This document shows, one piece after another, positions 19,894 through 27,082 of a DNA stretch of 51,122 nucleotides. Made by a program: the position numbers and the translations under genes. Source of the stretch: Tsukamurella sp. M9C. Lineage in GTDB: Bacteria > Actinomycetota > Actinomycetes > Mycobacteriales > Mycobacteriaceae. The stretch lies in the NCBI RefSeq assembly GCF_020169415.1, contig NZ_JAIULG010000034.1, positions 1-51,122 of the forward strand, read 5' to 3'. Below the pieces are notes generated by a model. The model did no database searches and was not told the origin of the DNA. It saw nothing but the letters and a program-made list of their open reading frames with translations. The first letter of the stretch is position 1, and each line of letters opens with the position of its first letter.

Positions 19894-21387
19894 TCAGACG
19901 GTGACCTTGGCCTGCTTGCTGGAGCTCAGGCGCAGGCCGGACTCCTCGCCGAGCGACAGCTCGCTGTTCAGGCGCTTGGCGTCCTCGAAGTAGCTCATGG
20001 ACATGCGCCAGTCGTCGGCCTCGCCCTGGCGGGGGAGCTCCTTGAGCGCGCGCTGGACGTAGCCGGCCTCGAAGTCGAGGGCCGGGCGGGTCGCCATGTC
20101 GGGATCGGCGACGGCGACCGCGGTGTCCAGGCCCTTCGCGTCCATCGTCGAGATGAGCTGGGTGATGTACTTCCACAGCATCCCGACCTTGAGCGTCCAC
20201 GACGAGTTCGTGTAGCCGATGGCGAGAGCCGCGTTCGGGACGCCGGAGAGCATGGCGCCGCGGTGGATGACGGCGTTCGGCACGTCGACGTCGCGGCCGT
20301 CGACCGACAGGGTCACCCCGCCGAGCAGCTTCAGCTTGAGGCCGGTCGCGGTCACGATGATGTCGGCGTCGAGGTGCTCGCCGCTCGCCAGCTCGATGCC
20401 GGTCTCGTCGAAGGTCGCGATCTTGTCGGTCGCGACGTCCGCCTTGCCGGACCGGATGGCCTTGAACAGGTCGCCGTCGGGGACGGCGCACAGGCGCTGG
20501 TCCCACGGGTTGTACGGCGGGTTGAAGTGCACGTCCACCGGGTAGCCCTTGGGGAGGCGCTTGGCGTTCTCGTTGCGGATGATTTTGCGGGCGAGGTCCG
20601 GGAAGCGCTGGGCGAAGACGTACACGCCGCGCTGCTGCCAGATGAACCGCTTGCGGCTCAGGTCGTGACCGATCTTGTGGCCGAAGACCTTGTGCAGGGT
20701 GTTCGTGATCGGATCCTGCTTGGGCACCGGCATGATGTACGTCGGCGTGCGCTGCAGCATGGTGACGTGCCCGGCCGGCTTGTCGCTGGTCAGGAGCGAC
20801 GGGACCAGGGTCACCGCGGTCGCGCCGGAGCCGATGACGACGACCTTCTTGCCGCTGTAGTCCAGGTCCTCGGGCCAGAACTGCGGGTGGACGATCTGCC
20901 CGGCGAACTTCTCGCGGCCCGCGAACTCGGGCGTGAAGCCCTGGTCGTAGTCGTAGTAGCCGCTGCCGAAGAGCACCCAGTTCGCGGTGAGCGCGATGCG
21001 CTCGCCGGCGTGGTCCACCTGCACGGTCCAGCGGCCGTCCTCGCTCGACCAGTCGGCGGAGACGACCTTGTGGTCGTAGCGGACCTTGTCGAGGAGGTTG
21101 TTCTCCTCCATGGTCTCGTGCAGGTAGTCGAGGATCTTGTGCGCGTCGGCGATCGAGTCCTTCGACTCCCACGGCTTGAACTCGTAGCCGAAGGTGTGCA
21201 GGTCGGAGTCCGAGCGGATGCCGGGGTACTTGAACAGGTCCCAGGTGCCGCCGAAGGTCGCGCGTCCCTCGAGGATCGCGAAGGACTTCCCGGGCAGCTC
21301 GGCGGTGATGTAGTGGCCGGCGCCGATGCCGGAGATGCCGGCGCCGATCACGATGATGTCGAGGTGCTCGGGCGTGGTGCTCGTCAT
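19894..21387 (-). CDS. EthA-like Baeyer-Villiger monooxygenase
   Basis: An FAD- and NADPH-dependent monooxygenase of 497 residues that should insert oxygen next to ketone carbonyls. It has the FAD site IGAGISGIGAGHYI, the class fingerprint FxGxxxHxxxWP as FAGQIVHPQFWP, the NADPH site IGSGATAVTLVPSL and the WDQRLCAVPDGDLFKAIR block. The protein reads very close to mycobacterial EthA (Rv3854c), which also activates thioamide drugs; that activity here is inference. AGGAG lies before the ATG. The gene is 130 bases downstream of a PucR-type regulator on the same strand rather than next to a TetR regulator as ethA is. Confidence 0.92.
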   Translation of the reverse strand: MTSTTPEHLDIIVIGAGISGIGAGHYITAELPGKSFAILEGRATFGGTWDLFKYPGIRSDSDLHTFGYEFKPWESKDSIADAHKILDYLHETMEENNLLDKVRYDHKVVSADWSSEDGRWTVQVDHAGERIALTANWVLFGSGYYDYDQGFTPEFAGREKFAGQIVHPQFWPEDLDYSGKKVVVIGSGATAVTLVPSLLTSDKPAGHVTMLQRTPTYIMPVPKQDPITNTLHKVFGHKIGHDLSRKRFIWQQRGVYVFAQRFPDLARKIIRNENAKRLPKGYPVDVHFNPPYNPWDQRLCAVPDGDLFKAIRSGKADVATDKIATFDETGIELASGEHLDADIIVTATGLKLKLLGGVTLSVDGRDVDVPNAVIHRGAMLSGVPNAALAIGYTNSSWTLKVGMLWKYITQLISTMDAKGLDTAVAVADPDMATRPALDFEAGYVQRALKELPRQGEADDWRMSMSYFEDAKRLNSELSLGEESGLRLSSSKQAKVTV

Positions 21388-21517
21388 GCTTGTCTCTCCT
21401 GGTCTCCGACGGATCGGCTGGGCTCAGTGATAGAACCGATGACTTACTCTCTCGCTCGACGGCCCGTCGCGGCCAGCGCAGAGTGCACCCGGTTGCCTCC
21501 CGGTCTGGTGCAGATCG

Positions 21518-22762
21518 TCACGCAGGGCCGTCGGGTCCGAGCCAGCGCAGCACGTCCAGGGCCACCGCCACCCCCGTGGGGTTGTCGGCCAGGGGGCGGG
21601 GCAGCAGCTCGTCGGCCCTTGTCAGGCGGCGGATCACGGTGTTGCGGTGGGTGTAGAGGCGCTCCGCCGTTCGCGAGGTGTTGAACTGCTCGTCGACGTA
21701 CGCGGCGACGGTCTCCCGGGTCTCCTGATCGGCGTCCATCAGCGCGCCGAGGGTGTCGCGGACGAACTCGTCGGCCTTGCCCGTGTCGCTCGTGACCAGG
21801 GAGATCAGCGCGATGTCCTCGTACCGCGCGACGCGCCGTCGGGTGCGCAGCCGCGCCATCAGGCGCTGCGTCGTGCCGGCGTCGAGGTGACTGCGCCGGA
21901 AACCGTCCAGGTCCTCGCCCGGCCGCCCGATCGCGACCCGGACCTCGGGGTGGTCGGCCAGTTCTCGGGCGAGGTCGCCGGAATCGAGGTCGACGGTGCC
22001 CGGCAGCCACAGCCACAGGGCCGAGGCGCTCGCGACCACGGTCAGCGGCCGCGGGGTGCCCGCGCGGCGGGCCAGGGCGTGGGCGGCCGCGTCGAGGTCG
22101 CCGACGGTTCCGGTGGTCCAGATGACGGCCGCGGTGTGCGGTCCGGTGAGCCGGTAGCCGAGCTGCTGTTCGGCGCGGGGCCGGGTGATGGGGGCGCCCT
22201 CGAGGATCAGCGAGACCGCGGCCAGACGGTCCGCGTTGGTCCCGGTGGTCAGCTGCTCGCGTTCGCCGGCCATCCGGATCGTGATGGCGTCGATGGTGTC
22301 GTCGACGTAGGTCGACATCGACGCCCACGTCACCGCGAGGAGTTCCCGCAGCTCGGCGGGGTCGTCGGTGAGCTCGAAGCAGACGTTCATCCACAGCGTC
22401 CAGGCGGTGTTGAGGCCCTTGCGGTAGGTGTCGATGCCGTGCAGGTCGAGGCCCCGTCGGACCAGGTCGCGAGCGACGGCGAGGGCGTCGGCGGAGTCGA
22501 TGTTCGGCGGCACCCGGCGGCCGGGCTGGGCCAGGTTGTGCGCCGCCCAGTGCAGCATGACGGCGGTGTCGGAGTTGCGGACCAGCTCGGCGAGGGTCGG
22601 GTCGGAGGCGATCGGCGAGAGGATGACGCCGGTCAGCGTCGCGTCCTGCAGCGCGGTCACCCACTCCTCGGGCGCGTTGCTCGCGAACTCCGCGGCGCGG
22701 CGGATCAGCTCCTTGACCCGGTCCGAGGGCTCGGGCCAGGTCTGTTCCGTCGGCGCACCCAT
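21518..22762 (-). CDS. PucR/CdaR-type transcriptional regulator
   Basis: A 414-residue regulator. The C-terminal 60 residues form a helix-turn-helix of the PucR HTH_30 family (YVDEQFNTSRTAERLYTHRNTVIRRL). The middle has the GGDEF-like CdaR segment (VVASASALWLWLPG) and the N-terminus is a helical sensing domain. Members often activate an adjacent catabolic gene, so the monooxygenase downstream is the natural candidate target. ATG 22762 follows TAGGGT by seven bases, another near-leaderless start. Confidence is high for the family and low for the effector. Confidence 0.88.
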   Translation of the reverse strand: MGAPTEQTWPEPSDRVKELIRRAAEFASNAPEEWVTALQDATLTGVILSPIASDPTLAELVRNSDTAVMLHWAAHNLAQPGRRVPPNIDSADALAVARDLVRRGLDLHGIDTYRKGLNTAWTLWMNVCFELTDDPAELRELLAVTWASMSTYVDDTIDAITIRMAGEREQLTTGTNADRLAAVSLILEGAPITRPRAEQQLGYRLTGPHTAAVIWTTGTVGDLDAAAHALARRAGTPRPLTVVASASALWLWLPGTVDLDSGDLARELADHPEVRVAIGRPGEDLDGFRRSHLDAGTTQRLMARLRTRRRVARYEDIALISLVTSDTGKADEFVRDTLGALMDADQETRETVAAYVDEQFNTSRTAERLYTHRNTVIRRLTRADELLPRPLADNPTGVAVALDVLRWLGPDGPA

Positions 22763-22805
22763 GGGTGGAACCCTACTGACCCGCGGTCGGAACTAGGGTG
22801 TGCGC
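22763..22805. promoter_or_regulatory. Face-to-face leaderless promoters of PucR regulator and permease
   Basis: TAGGGT is present on both strands in this 43-base gap. On the minus strand it lies at 22775-22770, seven bases before the regulator ATG. On the plus strand it lies at 22794-22799, six bases before the permease GTG at 22806. The regulator could control both directions from here. Confidence 0.5.
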
Positions 22806-23771
22806 GTGACGGGAATGCGGTCGGCGGCCGGCTGGGCGGAGGCCCACCAGGTCCCGCTGTACGTCGCCGGGCTCGTTCTCGGGGCCGCCCTCGGGCTCGC
22901 GGTCCCGACGGTGGCGGGTCCCGCCGAGGCCGTCATCAACCCGGTGCTCGCGCTGCTGCTCTACGCGACCTTCCTCGGCATCCCGTTCGCGCGGATGGGG
23001 GAGGCGCTGCGGGACGTCCGGTTCCTCGGCACGGTGCTGGCGGTGAACTTCGTGGCGGTGCCGGTCGTGGTGCTCGCCCTGTCGCGGATCGTCGCGCACG
23101 ACCGGGTGCTGCTCGTGGGCGTGCTGTTCGTGCTGCTCACGCCGTGCGTCGACTACGTGATCGTGTTCAGCGGCCTCGCTGGCGGCGCGCAGGACCGGCT
23201 CCTCGCCGCCGCGCCGCTGCTCATGCTCGTGCAGATGGTGCTGCTGCCGCTGTACCTGTGGCTGTTCGTCGGCGCCGACGTGGTGCGGACCGTCGAGTAC
23301 GGGCCGTTCGCCGAGGCCTTCGTGTGGGTGATCGCGGTGCCGCTGCTGCTCGCGGGGGCGACCCAGTGGGCGGCGGCGCGGACCCGATGGGGCGCTGAGC
23401 TCGCGGCGGCGGTGGCCGGCGCGATGGTGCCGATCATGGTGCTGACGCTGGCCGTCGTGGTGGTCTCGCAGATCGCGGGCGTGCGCGACCAGCTCTCCTC
23501 GCTACTGCTCGCGGTCCCGGTGTACGTGCTGTTCGCCGCGGTGATGACGCCCGTCGGCGCGGCCGCGGGCCGGGCTGCGGGCCTGGACGTGCCGAGCCGC
23601 CGCAGCGTGGTCTTCAGCGGCGTCACGCGGAACTCGCTGGTGATCCTGCCGCTGGTCCTCGCCCTCCCCGCTGAGTACGCCCTGGCGCCGCTGGTGGTGG
23701 TCACGCAGACCCTCGTCGAGCTGGTGGTGATGGTCCTCTTCGTCCGCCTGATCCCGCGGTTGATCCGCTAG
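22806..23771 (+). CDS. ACR3/bile-acid-symporter superfamily permease
   Basis: A 321-residue membrane protein of about ten helices. It carries LYATFLGIPF, LLTPCVDYVIVFSGLAGG and SGVTRNSLVILPLVLALP, the pattern of the BART superfamily. Close actinobacterial relatives are usually labelled arsenic resistance protein. The conserved Cys in LTPCVDYV corresponds to the Cys needed for arsenite transport in ACR3 proteins. No arsR or arsC is nearby, so arsenite export is only a guess. GTG 22806 was chosen for the leaderless -10; GTG 22800 and ATG 22815 are alternatives. Confidence 0.78.
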   Translation: MTGMRSAAGWAEAHQVPLYVAGLVLGAALGLAVPTVAGPAEAVINPVLALLLYATFLGIPFARMGEALRDVRFLGTVLAVNFVAVPVVVLALSRIVAHDRVLLVGVLFVLLTPCVDYVIVFSGLAGGAQDRLLAAAPLLMLVQMVLLPLYLWLFVGADVVRTVEYGPFAEAFVWVIAVPLLLAGATQWAAARTRWGAELAAAVAGAMVPIMVLTLAVVVVSQIAGVRDQLSSLLLAVPVYVLFAAVMTPVGAAAGRAAGLDVPSRRSVVFSGVTRNSLVILPLVLALPAEYALAPLVVVTQTLVELVVMVLFVRLIPRLIR

Positions 23772-23789
23772 CCGAGATTCATCGATCGC

Positions 23790-23795
23790 TATCCT
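23790..23795 (+). promoter_or_regulatory. Leaderless -10 box of the three-helix membrane protein gene
   Basis: TATCCT is followed by six bases and ATG at 23802. The stop of the permease gene is only 18 bases upstream, so this promoter would overlap that 3' end. Confidence 0.45.
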
Positions 23796-23801
23796 GACGT
23801 G

Positions 23802-24380
23802 ATGGATGCGGATTCCGGTCAGGTCGTTGCTCGGCGGGCGACGCCCCTCGGCGTCGTCGGCGCGGTTCTGGCAGTCCTCGTCGTGGTCGAGGTGCTGGCC
23901 TGGCTGTGGGGTCAGACCGTCGGCACTGACCTGCTGTGGCAGGCGTTTTCTCTATTGGTCGGCGGCGTGCTCGTTGTGGTGTGGCTCATCTACCTCGCGA
24001 CCTGGGCGGCCCGCCGCAAGCGGTTCGCCTGGCACCTGCTGATCATCCCGGCGATCGGCCTGCTCGGGATCGCCGCCGCGTTCACCGGTCTGCCGCACAA
24101 GGCGCGGTGGGCCTACGACGAACCCCGGCTCACCGCAGCAGCGCAAACAGTGCTGGCCGATCCGCGGACGGAGTTCTACGACCACGGCGACCGCCGGATC
24201 GGCACGCAGGAGGTGTACAACACCGCCAAGGTCGACGGAGTGGTCACCTTCTCCATCTTCGGCGGGGGTTTCAGCATCACGACGCTCGAGTACCGTCCCG
24301 ACGGGAGTTCCCCGGATCGCTGCGGAACGAACCGCTGCCGACATCTGTCGGACGACTGGTGGCGCGTTCTGGTCGACTAA
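23802..24380 (+). CDS. Hypothetical membrane protein, three helices and a soluble tail
   Basis: A 192-residue protein not recognised as a known family. Three hydrophobic helices fill residues about 15-35, 45-68 and 78-97. They are followed by about 95 soluble residues with two Cys near the end (RCGTNRCRHLSDDWWRV). The FYDHGDRRIGTQEVY and GGGFSITTLEYRPDG segments suggest a small beta domain. The last 104 bases overlap the 3' end of the convergent P450 gene. Confidence 0.6.
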   Translation: MDADSGQVVARRATPLGVVGAVLAVLVVVEVLAWLWGQTVGTDLLWQAFSLLVGGVLVVVWLIYLATWAARRKRFAWHLLIIPAIGLLGIAAAFTGLPHKARWAYDEPRLTAAAQTVLADPRTEFYDHGDRRIGTQEVYNTAKVDGVVTFSIFGGGFSITTLEYRPDGSSPDRCGTNRCRHLSDDWWRVLVD

Positions 24381-25590
24381 GCGGTCCGTTCATCTTCGCG
24401 ACACGGACCGGCAGCGACGAGAGCCCGCGCACATTGAGCGAGTGCACCCGCTCGATGTTCTCGAAGTCCACCTCGTAGCCGCGCACCGTCGACACCACCT
24501 CGCCCAGCGCGATGTCCGCTTCCAGCTTCGCCAGGTGCGAACCGAGGCAGAAGTGGCTGCCGAAGCCGAAACTCAGTGAGGCGGAGGTGTCCCGCCCGAT
24601 CCGGTAGGCGGCGGCATCGTCGAACACCCTCTCGTCGCGGTTCGCCGACGCCACTAGGAGCAGCACCCGATCTCCCTGGGGGATCACGGTTCCCGCGAAC
24701 TCCACGTCGACGGCCGCGCGCCGTAACAGCATCTGCGTCGACGTGTCGTAGCGCAGGGTCTCCGCGGACCAATCCGGCACGGCCGACGGTGCGCCGAAGG
24801 GCTTCGCGCCCTCGTCGGGATGTCGTGCACCCCAGTACATGGCGTTGCCCAGCAGCTTCGTCGTGGTCTCGTTCCCGGCGACGATCATCAGGATGAGGAT
24901 CCCGACGATCTCCGCGTCGGTGAGCGATTCCCTTGCGCCGCTGTCGTTCTCGACCTGGGCGGCGATCAGCGCGGAGATCAGGTCGTCGGCCGGCCGCGCG
25001 CGACGCGCGGCCACCAGGTCGACGTAGTACTGGTACAGCCCGAAGAACGCCTCGGCCGCCGGCTGGGGCACGTCGAAAACCCCGTCCTCGCGGTGGATCA
25101 GGACGTCGCCGAGGCGGCGCAGCTCGTCGCGGTCGGCGATCGGGACGCCCATCATCTCGGAGATCACCTCCATCGGGACGAGCGCGGCGAAGTCGGCGAC
25201 GAAGTCGAATTCGGTCCGGTCCAGGCACGCCGCCCAGTGCTCGCGCACCCGCTGCTCGATCCACGGCCGCAGCGCGGCGACGCGCTTCGGGGTGAAGGCC
25301 TTGGCGACGAGCCGGCGGATCCGCAGGTGCCGCGGGTCGTCCATCGCGAGGAAGCTCATCGCGTACTCCGCGTCGGGGGTGTACGCCGCCGGCTCCAGCG
25401 TGACGCCCCACGCGCTGGAGAGGCGCTCGGTGTCGCGGAAGGCGGCGCGGACGTCGTCGTACCGCGACAGCGCCCAGAAGTCGCGCTCGGCGTTGTAGTA
25501 CACGGGCTGCTCCGCGCGCAGCCGCTCGAAGACCGGGTACGGGTCGTCGTGGAAGGCGTAGGAGTACGGATCGAGAATTGAACTGGACAT
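24277..25590 (-). CDS. Cytochrome P450
   Basis: A bacterial class I P450 of 437 residues. It has the I-helix AGNETT, the K-helix ETLRYD (ExxR) and the haem loop FGFGSHFCLG with axial Cys at residue 348. No redox partner is adjacent. Typical members end soon after the last strand (LPVRVAKM, about residue 405). Here about 30 further Arg/Ser/Pro-rich residues follow, coded by sequence antisense to the neighbouring membrane protein, so the tail may be a recent stop-codon loss. The start codon lies inside a palindromic operator shared with the TetR gene behind it, which points to repression by that protein. Substrate unknown. Confidence 0.93.
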   Translation of the reverse strand: MSSSILDPYSYAFHDDPYPVFERLRAEQPVYYNAERDFWALSRYDDVRAAFRDTERLSSAWGVTLEPAAYTPDAEYAMSFLAMDDPRHLRIRRLVAKAFTPKRVAALRPWIEQRVREHWAACLDRTEFDFVADFAALVPMEVISEMMGVPIADRDELRRLGDVLIHREDGVFDVPQPAAEAFFGLYQYYVDLVAARRARPADDLISALIAAQVENDSGARESLTDAEIVGILILMIVAGNETTTKLLGNAMYWGARHPDEGAKPFGAPSAVPDWSAETLRYDTSTQMLLRRAAVDVEFAGTVIPQGDRVLLLVASANRDERVFDDAAAYRIGRDTSASLSFGFGSHFCLGSHLAKLEADIALGEVVSTVRGYEVDFENIERVHSLNVRGLSSLPVRVAKMNGPLSRPERATSRPTDVGSGSFRSDPGNSRRDGTRAS

Positions 25591-25598
25591 GTGTCCAG
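25583..25598 (-). promoter_or_regulatory. TetR operator over the P450 start codon
   Basis: A perfect inverted repeat, CTGGACA-TG-TGTCCAG, contains the P450 ATG (25590-25588). On the coding strand TACTGT, a -10 box, ends where the repeat begins. Bound repressor would therefore block both transcription start and the start codon region. Confidence 0.68.
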
Positions 25599-25641
25599 AC
25601 AGTAGTCCAGAGATGTCCGGAAGGGAACAGGTTCTTGTTCG

Positions 25642-26211
25642 TCAGTGCGACATCATCAGGTCGACGGCGCGTGCCAGCGCGGCCTTCGAGGCCTCGAGGT
25701 CGAGGTACCCCATGCCGGCCTGGACGAGCACGCCGGAGTACGCGAGCTCGACCGACTCCACCAGGCCCGACGGTGCGCCGCACCCCAGGGCCTCCGTCAG
25801 CCGGGCGCGGATCAGCAGGCCGACCCGCAGCCGCGCGGACTGCGCGTCGGCCTCGTGGCCGAGGAGTGCGGTGTTCACCGCGGTCGCGAACTGCGGATCG
25901 ATCAGCACCAGCTCGACGAGGCCGGTGAGCACCTGCAGGACCCGCTCCCGCGGCGCGGCCGCCGGGTCGGGCTCGACGAGCTCCGCCTCGACGCGACGCG
26001 CGAAGACCTCCGCGATCAGGTGGTTCTTCGACGAGAAGTACGTGTACGCCGTCGCGGGCGAGACGCCCGCGGCCCGCGCCGCCAGGCGCACGGTGAACCC
26101 GTCGACGCCGTGCTCGGCCAGCGTCGCCGGCACCGCGGCGCACAGCTTGGACACCGTCTCGGCCTGGGCGGGGGACAGTCGCCTGCGGGGGAGGTCGGTC
26201 GGGCTGGACAT
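25642..26211 (-). CDS. TetR-family repressor beside the P450
   Basis: A 189-residue TetR protein. The helix-turn-helix is in residues about 25-60 (VDGFTVRLAARAAGVSPATAYTYFSSK), followed by a helical ligand domain of about 125 residues. It is transcribed in the same direction as the P450, 51 bases upstream of it. Its own ATG lies inside CTGGACATGCGTCCAG, almost identical to the palindrome over the P450 start, so autoregulation and control of the P450 are both likely. The ligand is unknown. Confidence 0.9.
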   Translation of the reverse strand: MSSPTDLPRRRLSPAQAETVSKLCAAVPATLAEHGVDGFTVRLAARAAGVSPATAYTYFSSKNHLIAEVFARRVEAELVEPDPAAAPRERVLQVLTGLVELVLIDPQFATAVNTALLGHEADAQSARLRVGLLIRARLTEALGCGAPSGLVESVELAYSGVLVQAGMGYLDLEASKAALARAVDLMMSH

Positions 26212-26219
26212 GCGTCCAG
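26204..26219 (-). promoter_or_regulatory. TetR autoregulatory operator over its own start codon
   Basis: CTGGACA-TG-CGTCCAG differs from the P450 operator at a single base. It covers the repressor ATG (26211-26209). On the coding strand TAACGT is directly followed by CTGGACGC and ATG, the same arrangement as at the P450. Confidence 0.68.
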
Positions 26220-26248
26220 ACGTTAGACCATGCGCCGTCTCGTCGGGT

Positions 26249-26884
26249 TCAGGCTCCGAAGGATTCGATCGCGATGCGAGCGCCGGCGATGAGGCGCGCG
26301 CGGGTGAACACCTCCGGCTGCGACAGCAGCAGTCTGCCGGACTCGATCACCAGGGCGACGATCATCCGGGCGTACAGCTCGTGATCGCGACGCGGGTCGT
26401 GCGTGGCCTCCTCGCCCGCGGTCATCGACAGCATGCGGGTCACCATCTCCGCGGCCTGGTCGCGCCCGCGGTCGACCGTCCTGCGGAACTCCGGGGTCGC
26501 GCTGTCGACGAGCTGCAGGATCGCGCTCCACAGGTCGGGCGAGGTGTCGAACATCTTCAGCAGATTCGCGTACAGCGCCATGGCGAGGTCCGCCCGGTTC
26601 TCCTGGGTCTTCGCCCGCGCCGCGGCGTCGTAGCACTGGGCGATCGCGCGGCGCTCCTCCCGCTCCAGCGATGCCCGAAGGAGCGCCGGGGAGTCGTCGA
26701 AGTGCTTGTAGACCACCGGACGCGATACCCCGGCGGCCTCGGCCACGGATTCGATCGACACCTTGTGCACGCCGCGCTCGACGACCACGCGGAGGACCGC
26801 GTCGAGCAGGTGCTCCCGGCGCTCCTCCGGCGTCATCCTCGGGGCGTACGGGCGCTTGGCCTCCGCCTTCGCCACATCTGTCAT
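26249..26884 (-). CDS. TetR-family regulator divergent from the monooxygenase operon
   Basis: A TetR/AcrR protein of 211 residues. Its DNA-binding domain is in residues about 17-62 (VHKVSIESVAEAAGVSRPVVYKHF). The effector domain is all helical. It lies back to back with the four-gene oxidoreductase operon at 27083, so it is the likely local repressor. ATG 26884 is preceded at seven bases by GAGAGGGG; a GTG one codon earlier is possible. TAGGAT about 40 bases upstream is a plausible -10. Confidence 0.9.
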   Translation of the reverse strand: MTDVAKAEAKRPYAPRMTPEERREHLLDAVLRVVVERGVHKVSIESVAEAAGVSRPVVYKHFDDSPALLRASLEREERRAIAQCYDAAARAKTQENRADLAMALYANLLKMFDTSPDLWSAILQLVDSATPEFRRTVDRGRDQAAEMVTRMLSMTAGEEATHDPRRDHELYARMIVALVIESGRLLLSQPEVFTRARLIAGARIAIESFGA

Positions 26885-26937
26885 CACGCCGCCCCTCTCC
26901 TTCGGTCGTGTCGGGAATCCCGGGCAATCCTACGGCT

Positions 26938-26980
26938 TGTGTAGCTACAGCGATCGAAGCTACATTGTGTGTAGCTACAG
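26938..26980. promoter_or_regulatory. Array of three phased palindromic sites between TetR and the oxidoreductase operon
   Basis: TGTGTAGCTACAG occurs at 26938-26950 and again at 26968-26980. The core TGTAGCTACA is perfectly self-complementary. A degenerate copy (GAAGCTACA) sits exactly between them. The three AGCT centres are 15 bases apart (26944.5, 26959.5, 26974.5). TACATT at 26961-26966 inside the array fits a -10 box for the rightward operon. Confidence 0.65.
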
Positions 26981-27082
26981 TGAATGTAACTTTGGGAGAT
27001 CGGTCGATATCACGACTCCCACGCCCGGATCCGCCGGATACGGCCGAACGGTGTTCGGCTCATCGAACGAGGAGTTGGTGCA

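Noticed and set aside
25621-25637. GGAACAGGTTCTTGTTC as a possible KstR site
   Set aside because: The outer T and A of TNNAACNNGTTNNA are both missing, and the adjacent genes have their own well-matched TetR operators.
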